This document shows, in pieces, positions 34,701 through 42,890 of a stretch of 64,000 nucleotides of DNA. A program made the translations under genes and the position numbers. This stretch comes from Calditrichia bacterium (GTDB lineage Bacteria; Calditrichota; Calditrichia; RBG-13-44-9; J075). The notes below the pieces were generated by a model. That model saw only the letters and a program-made list of their open reading frames with translations. It did not search any database and was not told the DNA's origin. Location of the stretch: assembly GCA_020635015.1 (NCBI GenBank), contig JACKAP010000002.1, positions 558,001 through 622,000 on the forward strand, written 5' to 3'. Each line of letters opens with the position of its first letter. The stretch's first letter is position 1.

Positions 34701-34905
34701 CCGGAGCGGGCGGCATCAGCGGCTGGGTGCGGAATTCGGTTACTTCCGGATCGGCACTGTTTTTCTGCGCTTCCAGCGCCAGCTCGCGCAGCGGCCGGGA
34801 AGTGTCATGCCGGGAGTCGGTAATCACCCGCACAGGGCCGTTCTGGGCCCACACGCCGGCGGTCATGGTCAGAAACATCAGTATTGCGATGGCGGAACGT
34901 CTCAT
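31786..34905 (-). CDS. Large secreted protein with CARDB-like region and type IX sorting domain
   Basis: 1039 residues from the ATG at 34905 (preceded by AAGAGGTATCT); the upstream open frame is leader and repeat sequence. The signal peptide is RRSAIAILMFLTMTAGVWAQ. Residues about 90-540 form a conserved secreted region (FDGVPNLSGVAPPDPTLAVG, then WGDYAHMDVDP) seen in many FCB exoproteins. A CARDB-like domain lies near 555-660 (ANVGVMVSNNGNLDETDVKV), then a large beta region. The C-terminal sorting signal is QNYPNPFNPTTTIRYDL through SGIYFYRLRAG, which directs export by the type IX system and surface attachment. The function of the body is unknown. Confidence 0.8.
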   Translation of the reverse strand: MRRSAIAILMFLTMTAGVWAQNGPVRVITDSRHDTSRPLRELALEAQKNSADPEVTEFRTQPLMPPAPETVFIDNGPMTVDRALQGFMGTSGPSTIFQNFDGVPNLSGVAPPDPTLAVGPNHVVQMVNSKFAIWDKQGNQLMAPVNINTLFSGFGGGCETGNDGDPIALYDHVADRFVLTQFDFGNGMCIAVSQTPDPLGAYHRYSFSTPGNDYPKLGVWGDAYTGTIRAFNANFDMQAWAFERDQMLLGQTAQAVSFSMTALLPGIDGFLPSDLDGPPSAPGTPMYFLGHQDGPNRLAMFEVNVDWSNTANSSISGPTFLPVDPYDSNLGTGIPQPVGPNLDALGGFTMYRLAYRDFGTHQSMVTNHTVDVNDFPNHAGVRWYELRNEGSGWSVFQQGTYAPDEENRWMGSIAMGANGEIALGYTVSSSTTFPSIRHTGRQASDPPGVMTLPEETIIAGGGGQLNVSRWGDYAHMDVDPVTDTTFWFTHEYVQSTGSFNWRTRIAEFSVTPFNGDHDYGVGPFVNLPAMFYQDTTANVGVMVSNNGNLDETDVKVTFLVDDVALDSQFVSLLADSSTVINFTWTPDTGTAFGLEQEMKVIAFLDTDELPSNDQVRKVVPVFNDQDPATEQNTDHVTSLMRATVTNEGNIGFLNEFPPAGPGNGFQFNPATGSGQRLFEGGIIVATDANHVSDAARDEEQVFDADFQFLTNIADESAGDYNIFRSRYADLLAENPIGVSIEEVSYSANVSGYESILALAYYVTNTSGADIPALHLGAYYDWDVASSASDRGQVVTDSTNSIVGVNNGNPFPIEILEIHPGAGANAYIGIVPLTTNVFEARRVLIQADEVYPPRMTDGDKWQYITQNRATNPNGDGGSAQDHGHGFGLPPVSLDNGETKLLGYAIAAGTNFSEMVDRARKAQELWVTLGNDIEIIGATGISDNGLTAPLDFALHQNYPNPFNPTTTIRYDLKARSKVALTIYNALGQEVRNLVSDTQNAGRYQVQWDGRDNTGGKVASGIYFYRLRAGDFVQFHKMVLLK

Positions 34906-35418
34906 AGATACCTCTTGGTTTGGTGATTGGTTGTTGGTTGTTGGCGTTAGATGTTGGATGGTAGATGTTGGATGGTTAAGGTCAATTGGGGCATTTTCGT
35001 CTTCATACCAACTTATATACATCCAGGTCTGCATTTCCCCTATATCAAAAAGAATATTCCACTTACCCGGGCGGATGTAGGACCCATCACCGCATCGGTT
35101 TTTTACAGCCTGTCCATTTTTGAGAGCCAGAATGTTACGGAAAACGCCCCGGGTTAGCGATACCCGGTTTTCAGGAAGGTAATCCGTGGAATAAACATAA
35201 GGGGAAAGACGGGGCGAAGCAATCAAAATCCGTTCTGTTTGTGAATAATATTTACAACTTTTTTTGCATTTATATCGAGAAAACGCCCCCATTCAACCTG
35301 CGCAGACATGGCACACCGATTGTAATACTTTTCACGAAGTTGGAGGCAGTGCGGATTTCAGAGCTCGTTTTTTAATTCATATATAATTCTGGAATTTCTG
35401 CAACGGAGGTATTCTATA
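34906..35418. other. Divergent 513-base intergenic region
   Basis: Separates two divergently transcribed genes for secreted proteins. 34917-34980 carries TTGGTTGTTGG units and a GTTAGATGTTGGATGG direct repeat. The remainder is AT-rich and must hold both promoters, but I found no convincing -35/-10 pair. GGAGGT at 35405-35410 is the ribosome binding site of the gene at 35419. Confidence 0.5.
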
Positions 35419-38283
35419 ATGTATGCACTTTTAAAGCACCTGTATATGGGTGGACGGGTGTATGGGTATATGGGAAAAAACAACTCCCAAACCCATCAAC
35501 CCATCAACCCATCAACCCATCAACCCATATACAAAAAATTTCTTACCTGCTTGCTGTTGTCGCTTCTATTTATCGGCGGGGTTTTTGCCCAGACCTACAC
35601 CCCTTACACCCCTCCGCCGGGAAGCCCGCTGGCCAATCACGAACATCCCCGGCTCTATTTCACCGCCGACATGCTGCCCGGGATCAAAGCTTATATCGAC
35701 GGGTATGAGTCGGCCAATTTTCAAACCTTCATCAATGCGCTCGACGGCGCCTACGGTGAATCGGCCGGCAGCAAGGACCGCAACTACCTGCTGCTGGACG
35801 CCAACAGCTATGCTTTCCTGTATCAGGCGACGACTTCCGGGCTGTTCGGCAATTACAGCTTCGGGCATAGCGCGGCGGAATACGGACAGAAGGCCTGGGA
35901 GCACGCCGCGGAGATCTCCGCCCAGATGATGACCGACGAACTCCACGAGACCTCCCACGCCGGGTTGTTCGGCTCCAGCGGGCAGGGCGGCTGGGTCAAC
36001 CTCGCCCTGGGCGCAATCTACGACTGGTGCTACGATTACCTGACCCTCTCGCAGAAACAGGTAATCGCCGATGCCTTTATCTCCGCCTTCGAGAACCGCG
36101 ACAGCGACACCGATCCGGGCGAGTATACCAAGCTGGGACTGACCATCACCTCGCAGTGCCACGACGTCGGAGTCGGCGGCATGGCGATGTGGGGCGATCC
36201 CCTGGGCAGCCAGTATACCGACACCGTGCAGGAGATGCTCAACGGCCTGCAGTGGCTGTGGTTCGACCGCCTCTACTACATGGGCGACCAGCTCTTCGAG
36301 AATACCACCGGCTGGAGCGAAGGGCCGGACTATTTCGGCGGCGCCACCACCACCATCTTCTGGTATACCGCTGCGCTCTCTTCGGCCATCAACACCAACC
36401 TGTTCCAGGAGATCCACTGGCTGCACGACATTCCCAAGTATCTCTATTTCTACGTGCTGCCGATGTCGATCGACGGTGAATCCCAGGGCTACTACACCCA
36501 GCGCAACGACGCCTGCTCCAACCGGGAGTGGGAAGGCATGGGCACCCTGCAGCAGTTGACGCCCCCGGCCCACTTCCTGAAAAATACCGATCCGGAATAT
36601 GCCGGCTTCTACCGCTGGATCTGGGAAGACAGTCAATATCAGTTCACTTCCTACGCCTACGAGAACGAGGATCCCCGCCTCTACTGGCTGTTCTATAAAT
36701 TCCTCTGGGGCAGCAAAGACGTGACCAAAAAGACCCCGGCGCAGATCGGCCTGCAGCAGACCTACCGCTTCGGGCTGGGCGATCTGATCATGAAAAGCGA
36801 TCACACCACCCAGGATGCCACCAAGATCAATTTCTATACCCCGATGTATCACCTGCCCCGGCACTATCATAAGGATGCCGGCAGCTTCGTGATCTTCAAG
36901 TACGGCAACCTCGCTCTCGATGCGGGCGTGGCGAAGAGCGACAACAGCCTGCCCAAATCCGATAAGAGCGGCTACCCGATCTACCACAACATCCTGGCGA
37001 TCGATGCCCCCGGCGGCGATCTGTATTACAGCTACGACATGGACACCGAAACCAGCGCCGATGCCTATTACGATCCGGAGAACCAGCCGGGCGGCGCCAA
37101 CAATATCGGCAATATGGTCGCGCTGAAGGTGGCGCCGGATCTGTACGATTATGCCGATTTCGACTACACCCGCGCGTACAAGGGCGAGGATTACATGAAC
37201 CGCATCCGCCGTAAGATGCTCTACATCCGCGATCCCCAGGCGCCCAATTATAGCAATAACGAGGAATATGTGGTGCTGTTCGATGATGTGGATGTGACCG
37301 ACGCCAATATCACCCGGCGCTGGCTGCTGCACACCCCGGTGGAACCGCAGATCGTGGGGCAGAGCTGGCAGCAGGCGGGGAGCTGCTTCTGGACCTCCAA
37401 CAGCGGCAACACCATCGAAGTGACCAACACCTACGGCAATTCCCACGGGAAATTGTACGTGAAATTCCTCGAACCGACCAGCTACCAGTTGCGCCTGCGC
37501 GGGGGCAACGAAGGCAGCGACTACCGCTGGTTCACCGATTCCGAAGGCAACGACCTGGCGGAACGGGGGCCCTTCTCCGATTGGGGCGCCTTCTGGGCCG
37601 GCACCCACCGGCTGGAGGTGGAAGACCTTAGCGGCGGCAGCACTTCCCAATACCTGGCGGTGATGCAGGTCGGCGACGCCAACACCCTGAGCGCCATGGT
37701 GCCGGTGGAGAAGATCACGGCCAACAACTTTGTCGGGGCGCTGATCAACGGCAACCGTCTGGCGCTGGTCAACAAGACCCCCAACCGTGTCGGCAGCTTG
37801 AGCTATTCCATCAATGCCAGCCAGAGCGTGCGCCACTACCTGACCGGCCTGCTGCCGGGCAATTACGACGTGCGCAAGAACGGCGTCAGCATCGCCACCG
37901 TGCCGGTGGACGGCCAGGGCGTGCTCTACTTCGAGCATAGTGGCGGGGGCAGCTTCGAACTCAGCGGCGGGGTGACAGGCATTTCCGGGGATGAACCGGT
38001 CGCAGAAGGCTTCCGGTTGGAGCAGAACTATCCCAACCCGTTCAATCCGGAGACGGTGATCAATTATCAGTTATCAGTTGTCAGTGATGTAGTTTTGGCG
38101 GTGTATAACCTTTTGGGAGAAAAAGTGGCCACTCTGGTGAATGCCCGCCAGGGCGCCGGGCAATACCAGGTGCAATGGAACGGGCGAGATCAGCTTGGCC
38201 GTCAGGTCAGTTCCGGGGTGTACCTCTACCGCCTGGAAGCAGGAGGGTTGGTGCAGAGTCGGAAGATGATTTTGATGCGGTAA
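35419..38283 (+). CDS. Secreted heparinase II/III-like polysaccharide lyase with type IX sorting domain
   Basis: 954-residue exoprotein. An alpha/alpha-barrel region (about 60-430, e.g. HPRLYFTADMLPGIKAY, GWVNLALGAIYDWCYDYL) is followed by a beta-sandwich beginning near LPRHYHKDAGSFVIFKYG, the layout of heparinase II/III-type lyases of uronate polysaccharides; the substrate is unknown. The C-terminus has a sorting domain (QNYPNPFNPETVINYQL to SSGVYLYRLEAGG). The start is set by GGAGGT ten bases upstream. The first 8 codons are separated from the signal peptide core (KKFLTCLLLSLLFIGGVFAQ) by a 93-bp in-frame inverted repeat, an unusual N-terminus. Confidence 0.75.
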   Translation: MYALLKHLYMGGRVYGYMGKNNSQTHQPINPSTHQPIYKKFLTCLLLSLLFIGGVFAQTYTPYTPPPGSPLANHEHPRLYFTADMLPGIKAYIDGYESANFQTFINALDGAYGESAGSKDRNYLLLDANSYAFLYQATTSGLFGNYSFGHSAAEYGQKAWEHAAEISAQMMTDELHETSHAGLFGSSGQGGWVNLALGAIYDWCYDYLTLSQKQVIADAFISAFENRDSDTDPGEYTKLGLTITSQCHDVGVGGMAMWGDPLGSQYTDTVQEMLNGLQWLWFDRLYYMGDQLFENTTGWSEGPDYFGGATTTIFWYTAALSSAINTNLFQEIHWLHDIPKYLYFYVLPMSIDGESQGYYTQRNDACSNREWEGMGTLQQLTPPAHFLKNTDPEYAGFYRWIWEDSQYQFTSYAYENEDPRLYWLFYKFLWGSKDVTKKTPAQIGLQQTYRFGLGDLIMKSDHTTQDATKINFYTPMYHLPRHYHKDAGSFVIFKYGNLALDAGVAKSDNSLPKSDKSGYPIYHNILAIDAPGGDLYYSYDMDTETSADAYYDPENQPGGANNIGNMVALKVAPDLYDYADFDYTRAYKGEDYMNRIRRKMLYIRDPQAPNYSNNEEYVVLFDDVDVTDANITRRWLLHTPVEPQIVGQSWQQAGSCFWTSNSGNTIEVTNTYGNSHGKLYVKFLEPTSYQLRLRGGNEGSDYRWFTDSEGNDLAERGPFSDWGAFWAGTHRLEVEDLSGGSTSQYLAVMQVGDANTLSAMVPVEKITANNFVGALINGNRLALVNKTPNRVGSLSYSINASQSVRHYLTGLLPGNYDVRKNGVSIATVPVDGQGVLYFEHSGGGSFELSGGVTGISGDEPVAEGFRLEQNYPNPFNPETVINYQLSVVSDVVLAVYNLLGEKVATLVNARQGAGQYQVQWNGRDQLGRQVSSGVYLYRLEAGGLVQSRKMILMR
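35441..35533. repeat. In-frame 93-bp inverted repeat inside the lyase signal peptide region
   Basis: 11-bp perfect terminal arms (TGTATATGGGT and ACCCATATACA) enclose ATGGG-rich and CCCATCAA-rich halves of the family also found at 17105-17209. Length is 31 codons, so the reading frame is kept. Removing it leaves a normal signal peptide start. Confidence 0.8.
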
Positions 38284-38327
38284 GGCCGCTTCATCCGACA
38301 AAACTAAGTGCTACTTACCTTGAGAAA

Positions 38328-38383
38328 AGTGCTCGCCATGAACAGCAGGTTGGCAGTATAACCTGCTGTTCATGGCGAGCACT
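38328..38383. terminator. 24-bp perfect hairpin between convergent genes
   Basis: AGTGCTCGCCATGAACAGCA and four more bases pair perfectly with the second arm across an 8-base loop. It lies between the lyase (plus) and caspase (minus) 3' ends, and is well placed to stop both transcripts. Confidence 0.65.
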
Positions 38384-38387
38384 AATA

Positions 38388-39341
38388 TTAGATCTTTCCC
38401 TCTTTCGCCAGCCGCCAATACTGCCGGCCCAGCGGGGTCAGGCGGCAGGGCTTGGAATGCATCGCGGCATAATACATGTGCTCTTCTCCCACCGGTTTCA
38501 CCAGGTTCACCGCCCGGTATTTTTGCAGGTGTCCGAAGATTTTCTCGTGCTCCGCATCAGGAGGTTCGGCGGTGGGCTCGTAGGAAGGATCGAGCGGGTA
38601 CTCCGCTTCGGGGTCGCTGAAATAATCGGGGATCTTGCGCAGGATCTCCAGGTCCACCGCCGGAGGGCACTTCCTCAGGTAGGTCAACCGCGAGACGTTG
38701 GTCTTGAACATCGGGCGCTGGTCCCAGGCGCCCATTGCTTCATCGACATAGGTGTAGATACTGCTGGGGGTGACGTTGCCGCGGATGTCCGATGCGCCCC
38801 CTTCCAGGGCATCACAGAGCAGGGTGGTGAAGATGCCGCCATTGCTGTTCTCCACCGCCGGCTCCTCCCGCTGGCTGGCAGTAATGATGGAAACCCCCTT
38901 CGCCAGGTGCGACTTGTCATCCCCCAGGATGCTGGAACTGCCGATCGCCCCGGAATGGCAGCAGTCGAGGAGGATGATCTTCTCCCGCGCCGGCGATTTA
39001 TTGGCCAGGCCGGTTATCTCCTCCATGGAAACCCCCTCATCATGCTGCCGGGCATCAGAGGTCATCAGGTAGGCGCCGCTCTGGTTAATGATCCCGTGAC
39101 CGGCAAAATAAAACAACGCCACCGCCGCATCGCGATTGAAGAGCTTGTTGAGGTGATCCCGGAACAGAGATTTGGTCACTTTCTGCTGCGGGTCGGTTAA
39201 GAGGAGGGTGTCAAAATTGCGTGCTTTGTCATGGTGCCGTTTCAACACTTTGTCGATCCGCCGGGCATCAAAAGCGCACCCCCTGAGCGGCACCGCGTGA
39301 GTGGTGTTGTTGATGCCGATGATCAATGCTCTGCGATCCAT
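38388..39341 (-). CDS. Caspase family protein (clan CD cysteine peptidase)
   Basis: 317-residue protein with an N-terminal caspase/metacaspase fold (about 4-235). It starts RRALIIGINNTTHAVPLRGCAFDAR, with catalytic His82 in YFAGHG and Cys128 in LLDCCHSG. GVSIITASQREEPAVE and GIFTTLLCDAL are typical. Residues 240-317 form a separate charged, helical C-terminal part resembling a small DNA- or protein-binding unit; no TM segment. Bacterial caspases often act in regulated proteolysis or defence-linked cell death. Neighbours are a two-TM protein on the same strand and a divergent sigma/CHAT run. Confidence 0.85.
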   Translation of the reverse strand: MDRRALIIGINNTTHAVPLRGCAFDARRIDKVLKRHHDKARNFDTLLLTDPQQKVTKSLFRDHLNKLFNRDAAVALFYFAGHGIINQSGAYLMTSDARQHDEGVSMEEITGLANKSPAREKIILLDCCHSGAIGSSSILGDDKSHLAKGVSIITASQREEPAVENSNGGIFTTLLCDALEGGASDIRGNVTPSSIYTYVDEAMGAWDQRPMFKTNVSRLTYLRKCPPAVDLEILRKIPDYFSDPEAEYPLDPSYEPTAEPPDAEHEKIFGHLQKYRAVNLVKPVGEEHMYYAAMHSKPCRLTPLGRQYWRLAKEGKI

Positions 39342-39636
39342 AATGGTCTCCTTTAGTTCGCTGCGCTCATGATGTTTGCGCTCCGCACGTCATTGGCGCT
39401 GTCGCGCGTCATTGGGCTTCGCCGTCATTAGCCCTTCGGGCGTGATTTACGGATACTTTCCTGACGCGCGGGCGCCAATGACGGGCGCAGCCCCAATACC
39501 GGCCAAAAGCCAAATGACGCCGCAGGCTAATGACGGCCGAAGGCCCCATAACGGCCGAAGGCCCAATGACGCCGCAGGCTAATGACGCGCGACAGCGCCA
39601 ATGACGATTCTATATCCCCCCCATGCCCAAATTCAC
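39342..39636. repeat. Array of ATGACGC / GGCCGAAGGCCC mini-palindromes
   Basis: From about 39356 to 39607: GTTCGCTGCGCTCATGATGTTT (kin of the unit at 6693), then many 16-22 bp units built on ATGACG plus a small palindrome (GGCCGAAGGCC, GCGCGACAGCGC, CCGCAGG). Units on the left are inverted relative to those on the right, making a large imperfect palindrome upstream of the caspase gene. No gene. Confidence 0.75.
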
Positions 39637-40092
39637 TCAGAGCGCGCCTGAAAAAATCACCGCAATCAGCAGCAACAAATACGGAATGGCAAATAAAAAC
39701 GGCACCATCTGCTCTACCCGGGTCAATTGTAAATACTTTTTGCTGTCTTCACCTTTTCCCAGCACGTCCCATTCCCGGTCGTACATCGCCAGGGGAAGCT
39801 GCTGCTCAAACTCGTGGATGATCTTGAATTTGGCGGTGTTCAACTGGCGGTAGGAACGAATGTTGATATTCCACAGGGCGCAGAGGGCGACGCCCAGCAG
39901 CGCCACCGCGACCAATAGAATGGATTGATGCTGGCTGAACAGGCCTTTTTCCTGGGTCAGCAATACCAGGGTCAGCAAGCCGGAGAGCAAGGAAATGTAA
40001 AACCGGTTGGTCTGCCCCCGCCGGATACTGACCCGGTCGGCCATTTCCACGTAAAGTTTGTATTGTTCCAATAGCACACTGATTTGGTCCAC
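39637..40092 (-). CDS. Two-TM membrane protein, RipA-family-like
   Basis: 151 residues from a GTG at 40092 with GGGAG eight bases upstream (the frame opens at a TTG at 40125). The N-terminal helix MDQISVLLEQYKLYVEMADRVSIRRGQTNRF and the later segment KFKIIHEFEQQLPLAMYDREWDVL resemble RipA-type octameric membrane proteins. Two pairs of hydrophobic segments lie at about 32-75 and at the C-terminus (FLFAIPYLLLLIAVIF). Function unknown. Its position 295 bases upstream of the caspase on the same strand suggests a possible membrane partner. Confidence 0.6.
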   Translation of the reverse strand: MDQISVLLEQYKLYVEMADRVSIRRGQTNRFYISLLSGLLTLVLLTQEKGLFSQHQSILLVAVALLGVALCALWNINIRSYRQLNTAKFKIIHEFEQQLPLAMYDREWDVLGKGEDSKKYLQLTRVEQMVPFLFAIPYLLLLIAVIFSGAL

Positions 40093-40230
40093 AGCGCACG
40101 CTCCCGGGTTTTGAAATCGTATCAACGTTTTTGCTGTTTTCTATTTATTTGTTTGTAAATATACGACCGGTTGCCGATAAGGGCAACGTATCATGGTAAT
40201 TTTTCGTTCCCAGCCATCGCCGCTCTCCGA

Positions 40231-40259
40231 TTGCCAGCATCAAACCTGACAATTAGAAT
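40231..40259 (+). promoter_or_regulatory. Candidate promoter of the sigma/CHAT run
   Basis: TTGCCA (40231-40236), 17-base spacer, TAGAAT (40254-40259), about 170 bases before the sigma-factor ATG. The rest of 40093-40430 shows no gene or repeat. Found by eye. Confidence 0.35.
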
Positions 40260-40430
40260 ATGGTATACAATAGCGACCGGGATGCGAAATTCTCTCAAAT
40301 AGATCCAGCGAATCCCCATAAATGCGATCCTCCCATGTTGTTTTTATCAATTGGCTTCGCTAAATTGGCCTGTGCCCATGACAATAGCCTAAATTCACGC
40401 GAAATTTGGATGTTTTAAGGATGCGGTCTG

Positions 40431-41096
40431 ATGAAACGCTTTGACAAGCCCCCGTCTTTTAACGAACTGCTAGCGCATTGCTGCCGGGCCGATTCCCCCT
40501 ACCATGAGCATGCCTGGAAAATATTCTGGGACCAATACTATGAACGGATCTGCCTTTATTCGACCCGCAGCTGCCGGCGCTGGAGGCTGCCCCGGCTGAA
40601 CCGGCAGTTTTCGGAAGTGGTTAAAGACGTGGTGTGCAATGTTTTTGCGAGCTTGCGGAAGGGCCTGCATACCTATAATCTCGAAAACGGTGAAGCAGGT
40701 TTCAACCGCTGGTTGAGTACGATTTGCATCAATGCGACATTCAATTATATGAAATCCTTTTTTGAGTCGCAGCAAGATGAGCATGACCCGGCCAATACGG
40801 AAGAACTCCATGCCAAATTCTCCGCAGCCTTCCGGCAGGAGTTGAACAGCCTGGGCTCTACTCATCGCCGGGAACTGTTCGAGGAGGCGGTCGCCCTGCT
40901 CCGCATCACCAACAAGCAAAAACGTAATCTGGAGCGCAACATCAATATTTTCTATCTCAACATCTGGCAGGATTTACCCCAGGAGACCATCCTGGCCCAT
41001 CCCTGCCTTAGCGGCACCGGGCACCGGGTGATCGAAGTAGAGACCCACCGGATGCGGGAAATTATCCGAAAATTCTGGGGAAGACTTGAAAAGTGA
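40431..41096 (+). CDS. ECF-type RNA polymerase sigma factor (divergent)
   Basis: 221 residues with sigma-70 region 2 features: helix WKIFWDQYYERICLYSTRSC, then the -10 recognition segment VVKDVVCNVFASLRKGLHTYN and the FNRWLSTICINATFNYMKSFF motif, which matches the F-x-x-W-L-x-x-I-x-x-N-x-x-x-D/N-Y pattern of ECF sigmas. The C-terminal region 4 (about 165-221) is recognisable only by position (IWQDLPQETILAHPC, then THRMREIIRKFW). A zinc anti-sigma-like gene and a membrane anti-sigma-like gene follow, supporting the call. A MITE-like element separates it from them. Confidence 0.72.
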   Translation: MKRFDKPPSFNELLAHCCRADSPYHEHAWKIFWDQYYERICLYSTRSCRRWRLPRLNRQFSEVVKDVVCNVFASLRKGLHTYNLENGEAGFNRWLSTICINATFNYMKSFFESQQDEHDPANTEELHAKFSAAFRQELNSLGSTHRRELFEEAVALLRITNKQKRNLERNINIFYLNIWQDLPQETILAHPCLSGTGHRVIEVETHRMREIIRKFWGRLEK

Positions 41097-41164
41097 GAGA
41101 AAAGCAGCCGGCGTATGCTACTGCTATATGTGAACGGATTCATTTACCGGCGAATTAAATCTAT

Positions 41165-41331
41165 GCTCATACTGAGGACGGTGTAATGCGGAGAACTTTT
41201 GCATGGGATATGGCGCATGGGGCATGGGGTATTACAGTGCGGGTGTCGGAACCTGCGCTTGCACATTACGGCGCCATGCACCACGCCCTTTGCCCCATGC
41301 CATAAAGCCGTACACGGTGCTCAGTATGAGC
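41165..41331. mobile_element. MITE-like element, copy A, with 9-bp target duplication
   Basis: 167 bp with perfect 12-bp terminal inverted repeats (GCTCATACTGAG / CTCAGTATGAGC), flanked by the direct repeat TAAATCTAT at 41156-41164 and 41333-41341. Internally it is a long imperfect palindrome rich in GCATGGGGCATGG. It has no coding capacity. Further copies at 44903-45045 (inverted), 63798-63950 and a decayed one at 4265-4383. Confidence 0.85.
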
Positions 41332-41357
41332 GTAAATCTATTATCATTGGGGGCATT

Positions 41358-41732
41358 ATGAATAAACGACTGACCCTGGGAGAAGCCTTGCAACGGCTGA
41401 CCCTCGAACGCAGCGGCGACGCCCCGCCAGAGCAGGAACCGCTCTCAGCCGAATCGGATGCCTATCTCGCACAATTGCGCGAGCAACTGGAGCGGCTCAG
41501 CACGGAAAAACGCTCCCGAGCGGTGCTGGGCGGTATCCCCCATCATTGCTGCCGCCTGAATCACCCCCATCTGCTTAACCATGAGGCGTTTTTCCTCTCG
41601 CTATACTTGCTGGAAAAAGCCCCGGAAGATTGTGAAAGACTCGCCATTCATCTCAATAATTGCTTTCCCTGTGCCGAAGTTTTTGCCGAGGTACTACGCG
41701 ATTTCCGCAAACCGCAACCCAAAAATTCATAA
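41358..41732 (+). CDS. Small soluble zinc anti-sigma-like protein
   Basis: 124 residues from the ATG at 41358 after GGGGG; the open frame upstream is MITE sequence. A C-terminal ZAS-type motif H-x3-C-x2-C is present as His98-Cys102-Cys105 (HLNNCFPC) in a helix, and a second cluster HHCC lies at 62-65. Zinc anti-sigma domains bind and block ECF sigmas. It has no membrane segment, so it would act in the cytoplasm. It lies between the sigma gene and the membrane anti-sigma-like gene. Confidence 0.6.
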   Translation: MNKRLTLGEALQRLTLERSGDAPPEQEPLSAESDAYLAQLREQLERLSTEKRSRAVLGGIPHHCCRLNHPHLLNHEAFFLSLYLLEKAPEDCERLAIHLNNCFPCAEVFAEVLRDFRKPQPKNS

Positions 41733-41752
41733 CCGCAGGAAAGAACCCGACC

Positions 41753-42868
41753 ATGGCAACTATGTCTGCGCCATCCCATTCGATTATCCAGAGATACCTG
41801 ACCGATCAACTTTCCGGCGACGAACGCCAGCAATTAACCGACCGCTCTGACCGCGACGAAACCGCCCGGTCTTTACTGAATCTGTTAGACCAGTTGCGAA
41901 CCCGCTACCACTTCCGGGATCTCGCCGATAAAGATGATGATCCGATACCTCCGTCGGTCATCGTCGCCTGTCTGCAGGATCTCTGGGCCGGCCGCTTCGA
42001 CCATCCGCAACTCGACACATTTGCCCGGCAGCTCTTCCATTCGGCGGGATTTTATGAACGGCTGTTTCTGAAGCTGGAAGAACAAACCGAGGTGCTGGCG
42101 CCGGCCGTACCGGGGGAACTGGATGGGATCACACTCCCGTCACGCGAGGAGGTATTTGCCAGCGCCGGCATCCACCCGCGCCGGAAACCCTTGATAATCC
42201 GCCTGGCGGGCTGGTCGCGGGAAAATCCCGGCTGGTTCGCCGCTGCGGCAGTGCTGTTGCTGTTGCTGCTCGCCGGCCCACCGGCCTGGATCGCGATCAA
42301 TCGAGACCGCGAAGATTCCCCTGGTTATTATGTCGATGCCGGTGACAATCTCCCGTATGCACTGCCGGATATACCTTCTCTGCGCTCGACGGAAAGCGAC
42401 AGCGGGCGCAGCATCGAATTCCGGAAACTGCTGTTTGCTTTTCAGAGCGGTTTGAGCAGCTATAACGGGCACGATTTCATCCAGGCAATCAAGTATTTCC
42501 GCCAGGCCACCCCCGAAGCGGAACAATTGCGCAACCGTGCGGATACAGACTCCCTCACCTTACGAATATTGCGCGACCGCTATTTTTACCTCGGTCTCTC
42601 ACTGCTGAAAGTATCCCGCGTTCCCGATCTCGCCCCGTCAGTCACGGAAAAATACGTTCAGGAAGCTATCCAGACATTGAATCAAGCAAAGCGCCTCAGT
42701 CTCAAATATCAACTCTCCCAGGCCGACCGCGACCGCTATTTCCTGGGTATCGCTTATGAATTTGCCGGCGATATCAGGATGGCCCGTTCGGAAATGGAGG
42801 CGATCCCCTCTGGCAGCAAGTTTTATCCGGATAGCCAGAAACTGCGCCGTAAGTGGGATAAAAACTAA
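41753..42868 (+). CDS. Membrane anti-sigma-like protein with extracytoplasmic helical repeats
   Basis: 371 residues from the ATG at 41753 after AGGAAAG. The cytoplasmic N-terminal part (1-150) begins IIQRYLTDQLSGDERQQLTDR, the opening seen in many anti-sigma and FecR-like proteins. One TM helix lies at about 161-182 (WFAAAAVLLLLLLAGPPAWI). The periplasmic part (190-371) has TPR-like helices (FIQAIKYFRQATPEAEQ, YFYLGLSLLKVS, RDRYFLGIAYEFAGD). The gap to the CHAT gene is 22 bases, so all four genes are probably one transcript. Confidence 0.65.
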   Translation: MATMSAPSHSIIQRYLTDQLSGDERQQLTDRSDRDETARSLLNLLDQLRTRYHFRDLADKDDDPIPPSVIVACLQDLWAGRFDHPQLDTFARQLFHSAGFYERLFLKLEEQTEVLAPAVPGELDGITLPSREEVFASAGIHPRRKPLIIRLAGWSRENPGWFAAAAVLLLLLLAGPPAWIAINRDREDSPGYYVDAGDNLPYALPDIPSLRSTESDSGRSIEFRKLLFAFQSGLSSYNGHDFIQAIKYFRQATPEAEQLRNRADTDSLTLRILRDRYFYLGLSLLKVSRVPDLAPSVTEKYVQEAIQTLNQAKRLSLKYQLSQADRDRYFLGIAYEFAGDIRMARSEMEAIPSGSKFYPDSQKLRRKWDKN

Positions 42869-42890
42869 CCCCATACCCGGAGAGGTCATC

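Noticed and set aside
35566..37938. 790-codon open frame on the minus strand
   Set aside because: Antisense shadow of the polysaccharide lyase, which has a signal peptide, fold motifs and a sorting domain.
41199..41357. 53-codon N-terminal extension of the zinc anti-sigma-like protein
   Set aside because: The extension is translated MITE copy A; the ATG at 41358 has its own GGGGG site.
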